Assembly: GCF_001611555.1 (NCBI RefSeq)
Contig: NZ_LSGP01000013.1
Location: 434,001-498,000 of the forward strand
Direction of reading: 5' to 3'
DNA length: 64,000 nucleotides
DNA from: Anaerosporomusa subterranea
Lineage (GTDB): Bacteria > Bacillota > Negativicutes > Sporomusales > Acetonemataceae
Shown here: piece by piece, positions 62,100-64,000 of the stretch
Position numbering within the stretch: the stretch's first letter is position 1
How the letters are laid out: the number at the start of each line of letters is the position of its first letter
Translations under genes and position numbers: made by a program
Notes under the pieces: model-generated
Databases searched by the model: none
Told to the model about the DNA's origin: nothing
What the model saw: only the letters and a program-made list of their open reading frames with translations

Positions 62100-62864
62100 C
62101 TAATCGAATCGAATATCTTCGCCAGGAAAGACAGGACCGTCACTGCAGACTTTCTTCCGCCCGCCAACAGTGTCACAAGTACAAACAAGGCAAGCGCCGA
62201 TACCGCAGGCCATATGTTCTTCGAGCGACAATTCACTGGGAATGCCATATGCTTGAGCCGCACGGACGACACCCTCTAGCATGGGACGAGGACCGCAGGC
62301 GTAGATACGATCATAGTCGCCATCTGCCAATAACTCAGGCAGCATGTCGAGGGTAACACCCTGCCGACCAAGGGATCCATCATTCGTAGTGATGTGTATG
62401 TTATCACACAGAGACTCAAATAAATCTGTCCAATACAGTTCTTGTTTGCTCCTGCCACCCATCACAATACTAACCCGTCGCGGACACAATTGCTGAGCTA
62501 GAAATACTAGCGGCGCTAGCCCCATCCCTCCGCCCACCAACAAAGGTCGTTCGCTGTTCAGCGAAAAACCATGTCCTAGTGGACCTAGGCAGTCAAGCAT
62601 ATCACCGATTTTGGCCTCAGCCAACATTTGCGTTCCTCTGCCGGCGATTCGATATACCAGGGTAATACTCATTTCCTCCGGGTCAGCTTGGCAGATGCTG
62701 ATTGGACGCCGCAGCAGCGGGTCTTGGGTTGATCCGATTCTGATATGAACAAACTGTCCTGGCTTAGCCTGTTGCGCAAGCTCAGGCGCATGCAGGACTA
62801 AGAGGCGCACATCTGGCGCAAGCCAAATGTGCTCTTTTACAGTTGTATCACATAGTTTAGACAT
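62100..62864 (-). CDS. pyrK: Dihydroorotate dehydrogenase electron-transfer subunit PyrK
   Basis: FAD and [2Fe-2S] subunit that passes electrons from class 1B dihydroorotate dehydrogenase to NAD. The 254-residue protein has the FAD-binding RRPISICQ, an NAD-binding GGGMGLAPLVFLAQ and the 2Fe-2S motif EEHMACGIGACLVC...C near the C terminus. The ATG at 62864 overlaps the carB end by 8 bases. Its catalytic partner PyrD is not encoded next to it, which is unusual. Confidence 0.93.
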   Translation of the reverse strand: MSKLCDTTVKEHIWLAPDVRLLVLHAPELAQQAKPGQFVHIRIGSTQDPLLRRPISICQADPEEMSITLVYRIAGRGTQMLAEAKIGDMLDCLGPLGHGFSLNSERPLLVGGGMGLAPLVFLAQQLCPRRVSIVMGGRSKQELYWTDLFESLCDNIHITTNDGSLGRQGVTLDMLPELLADGDYDRIYACGPRPMLEGVVRAAQAYGIPSELSLEEHMACGIGACLVCTCDTVGGRKKVCSDGPVFPGEDIRFD

Positions 62865-64000
62865 AATCGCTCTCGCCTCCGACATAGTCCTGTAAAGCCA
62901 GAACATAGACCAGACGCCTATGATCAACCGCGTTGCGCACATGAAGAACTTCTTTGGCCGTATCAATCGATGTCAGACACGGAATGCCGTGTTCAACCGC
63001 GGTTCGGCGGATTTTGAAGCCATCACGGACAGGTTCTTTGCCATGGGTCAGGGTATTGATAACAATTTGAATTCGTCCTTGCCGAATCAAATCGATAATA
63101 CTGGGGCCGCCATCGTCACTAACCTTTGACACGGCTTCAACTTCGAGACCAAGTCCCTGCAGATAGCTTGCCGTGCCTTTTGTGGCAGCCAGCTTGTAGC
63201 CAAGTGAGGAAAAACCTTCAGCCAGTTCACCACATTCCGGTTTATCTTTGTCTGCTACGGTGAATAAGACAGTTCCTTCATTAGGCACACTTAGGCCAGA
63301 TGCGATAAGTGCTTTATACAGCGCACGAGATTTATGATAGTCGATTCCCATAACTTCACCGGTAGATTTCATTTCTGGCCCGAGAGAGGTTTCGACTTGC
63401 TGCATCTTGGCGAAGGAGAATACTGGCGCTTTGACCGCAGTATACGGCTTAAAAGGCAGTAGACCTGTGCCAAATTCAAAATCAGCAAGTTGTTTGCCCA
63501 GCGAGATATCGGTCGCCATGGCCACCATCGGAACGCCGGTTACTTTGCTGAGGAAGGGCACTGTGCGGCTTGACCGAGGATTAACCTCGATCACATAAAC
63601 GGTATTATCGACGATAACATATTGAATATTGATCAGGCCTTTTACGTTGAGACCGAGAGCCAAGCGGCGCGTATAGTCGCAGATAGTATCAATTTCTTTT
63701 TGGTTGAGAGTCATGGGTGGATACACAGCAATGCTATCACCTGAGTGAACTCCGGCGCGTTCGATGTGCTCCATGATGCCTGGAATCAATACTTCAACCC
63801 CGTCTGAAATGGCATCCACCTCTACCTCAGTTCCTTGCATATACCGATCGATCAGAACCGGGTGACCTGTGGAGGCGATAACCGCTCGACTGATGTATTC
63901 GGACAATTCAGCATCACTGTAGACGATCTCCATCGCTCTACCGCCAAGAACATATGACGGACGCACTACTACTGGATAACCGATACGGTTCGCACCAGCC
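62857..64000 (-). CDS. carB: Carbamoyl phosphate synthase large subunit (5' end outside window)
   Basis: Makes carbamoyl phosphate from glutamine-derived ammonia, bicarbonate and ATP. This is the C-terminal part, about 380 codons. It has the second ATP-grasp half (GYPVVVRPSYVLGGRAMEIV..., HPVLIDRYMQGTEVEVDAISDG), EVNPRSSRTVPFLSKVTGVP and the allosteric MGS-like C-terminal domain (LGYKLAATKGTASYLQGLG, TLTHGKEPVRDGFKIRR). It extends past the window end. Upstream gene of pyrK-pyrF-pyrE. Confidence 0.95.
   Translation of the reverse strand, partial: AGANRIGYPVVVRPSYVLGGRAMEIVYSDAELSEYISRAVIASTGHPVLIDRYMQGTEVEVDAISDGVEVLIPGIMEHIERAGVHSGDSIAVYPPMTLNQKEIDTICDYTRRLALGLNVKGLINIQYVIVDNTVYVIEVNPRSSRTVPFLSKVTGVPMVAMATDISLGKQLADFEFGTGLLPFKPYTAVKAPVFSFAKMQQVETSLGPEMKSTGEVMGIDYHKSRALYKALIASGLSVPNEGTVLFTVADKDKPECGELAEGFSSLGYKLAATKGTASYLQGLGLEVEAVSKVSDDGGPSIIDLIRQGRIQIVINTLTHGKEPVRDGFKIRRTAVEHGIPCLTSIDTAKEVLHVRNAVDHRRLVYVLALQDYVGGESDYV

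Noticed and set aside
62090-62272. Long N-terminal extension of pyrF into pyrK
   Set aside because: The frame lies fully inside pyrK and has no ribosome-binding site; the ATG at 62089 has AGGAGG.

Overview
The window is about 64 kb of a Firmicutes chromosome. It probably comes from an anaerobic, endospore-forming member of the Negativicutes (Sporomusaceae-like). This is inferred from three things: the Firmicutes gene order (xerC-trmFO-topA-dprA; smc-ftsY-ylxM-ffh-rpsP-khpA-ylqD-rimM-trmD-rplS-lepB-ylqF-rnhB; fapR-plsX-fabH...), sporulation genes (SspH-type SASP, SpoVS, YlbJ), and a ferredoxin-dependent 2-oxoacid oxidoreductase typical of anaerobes. No rRNA, CRISPR array or intact insertion sequence was seen. 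Starts were chosen from Shine-Dalgarno position, and many genes appear to start at TTG or GTG.

Region by region. 1-5.5 kb (minus): partial xerC, trmFO, topA, dprA. 5.6-8.7 kb (minus): a diacylglycerol glycosyltransferase-like gene, then folP-folB-folK. 8.8-9.9 kb (plus): a zinc alcohol dehydrogenase-like gene. 10.2-15.1 kb (minus): rnhB, a FliK-like protein with a large internal duplication, a short FlhB C-terminal-like protein, yraN, comM and a SspH-type gene. 15.2-28.6 kb (minus): a long housekeeping run from rnc through a radical SAM gene, spoVS, smc, ftsY, ylxM, ffh and rpsP to rplS, lepB and ylqF. 28.6-36.4 kb (minus): a complete fatty-acid elongation operon, fapR-plsX-fabH-fabK-fabD-fabG-acpP-(FabX-like)-fabF, running into rnc. 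It has a recognisable promoter and a palindrome where a FapR operator would lie.

36.5-43.8 kb holds rpmF and DUF177, ackA, tmcAL (possibly using an AUU start), a patatin, ylbJ, a compact multi-hairpin element between convergent genes, a coiled-coil protein, coaD and rsmD. 44-49.4 kb holds a DUF4127 protein, an NlpC/P60 hydrolase, tRNA-Pro and a three-subunit korCAB set. 49.6-52.6 kb holds a His/Arg/Glu-rich exported protein, a five-tRNA operon (Asp-Phe-Gly-Cys-Leu), a CheY-like regulator, thiD and an unrecognised gene. 52.7-55.4 kb (plus) is a NitT/TauT/SsuABC-type ABC transporter.

55.5-60.7 kb is an AT-rich accessory segment. It has two decayed GNAT acetyltransferases, an intact GNAT, a metallo-beta-lactamase-fold protein, a GrpB-like protein, an IS3-type remnant and a duplicated tRNA-Gly/tRNA-Trp block in which one tRNA-Gly has been reduced to a stub. 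60.8-64 kb (minus) is the 3' part of a pyrimidine operon, carB-pyrK-pyrF-pyrE, in which pyrD is missing from its usual place.

The best leads are the FabX-like flavoprotein with a four-cysteine cluster inside the fab operon (a candidate unsaturated-fatty-acid branch), the unexplained structured element at 42154-42260, the candidate AUU start of tmcAL and the duplicated tRNA block.
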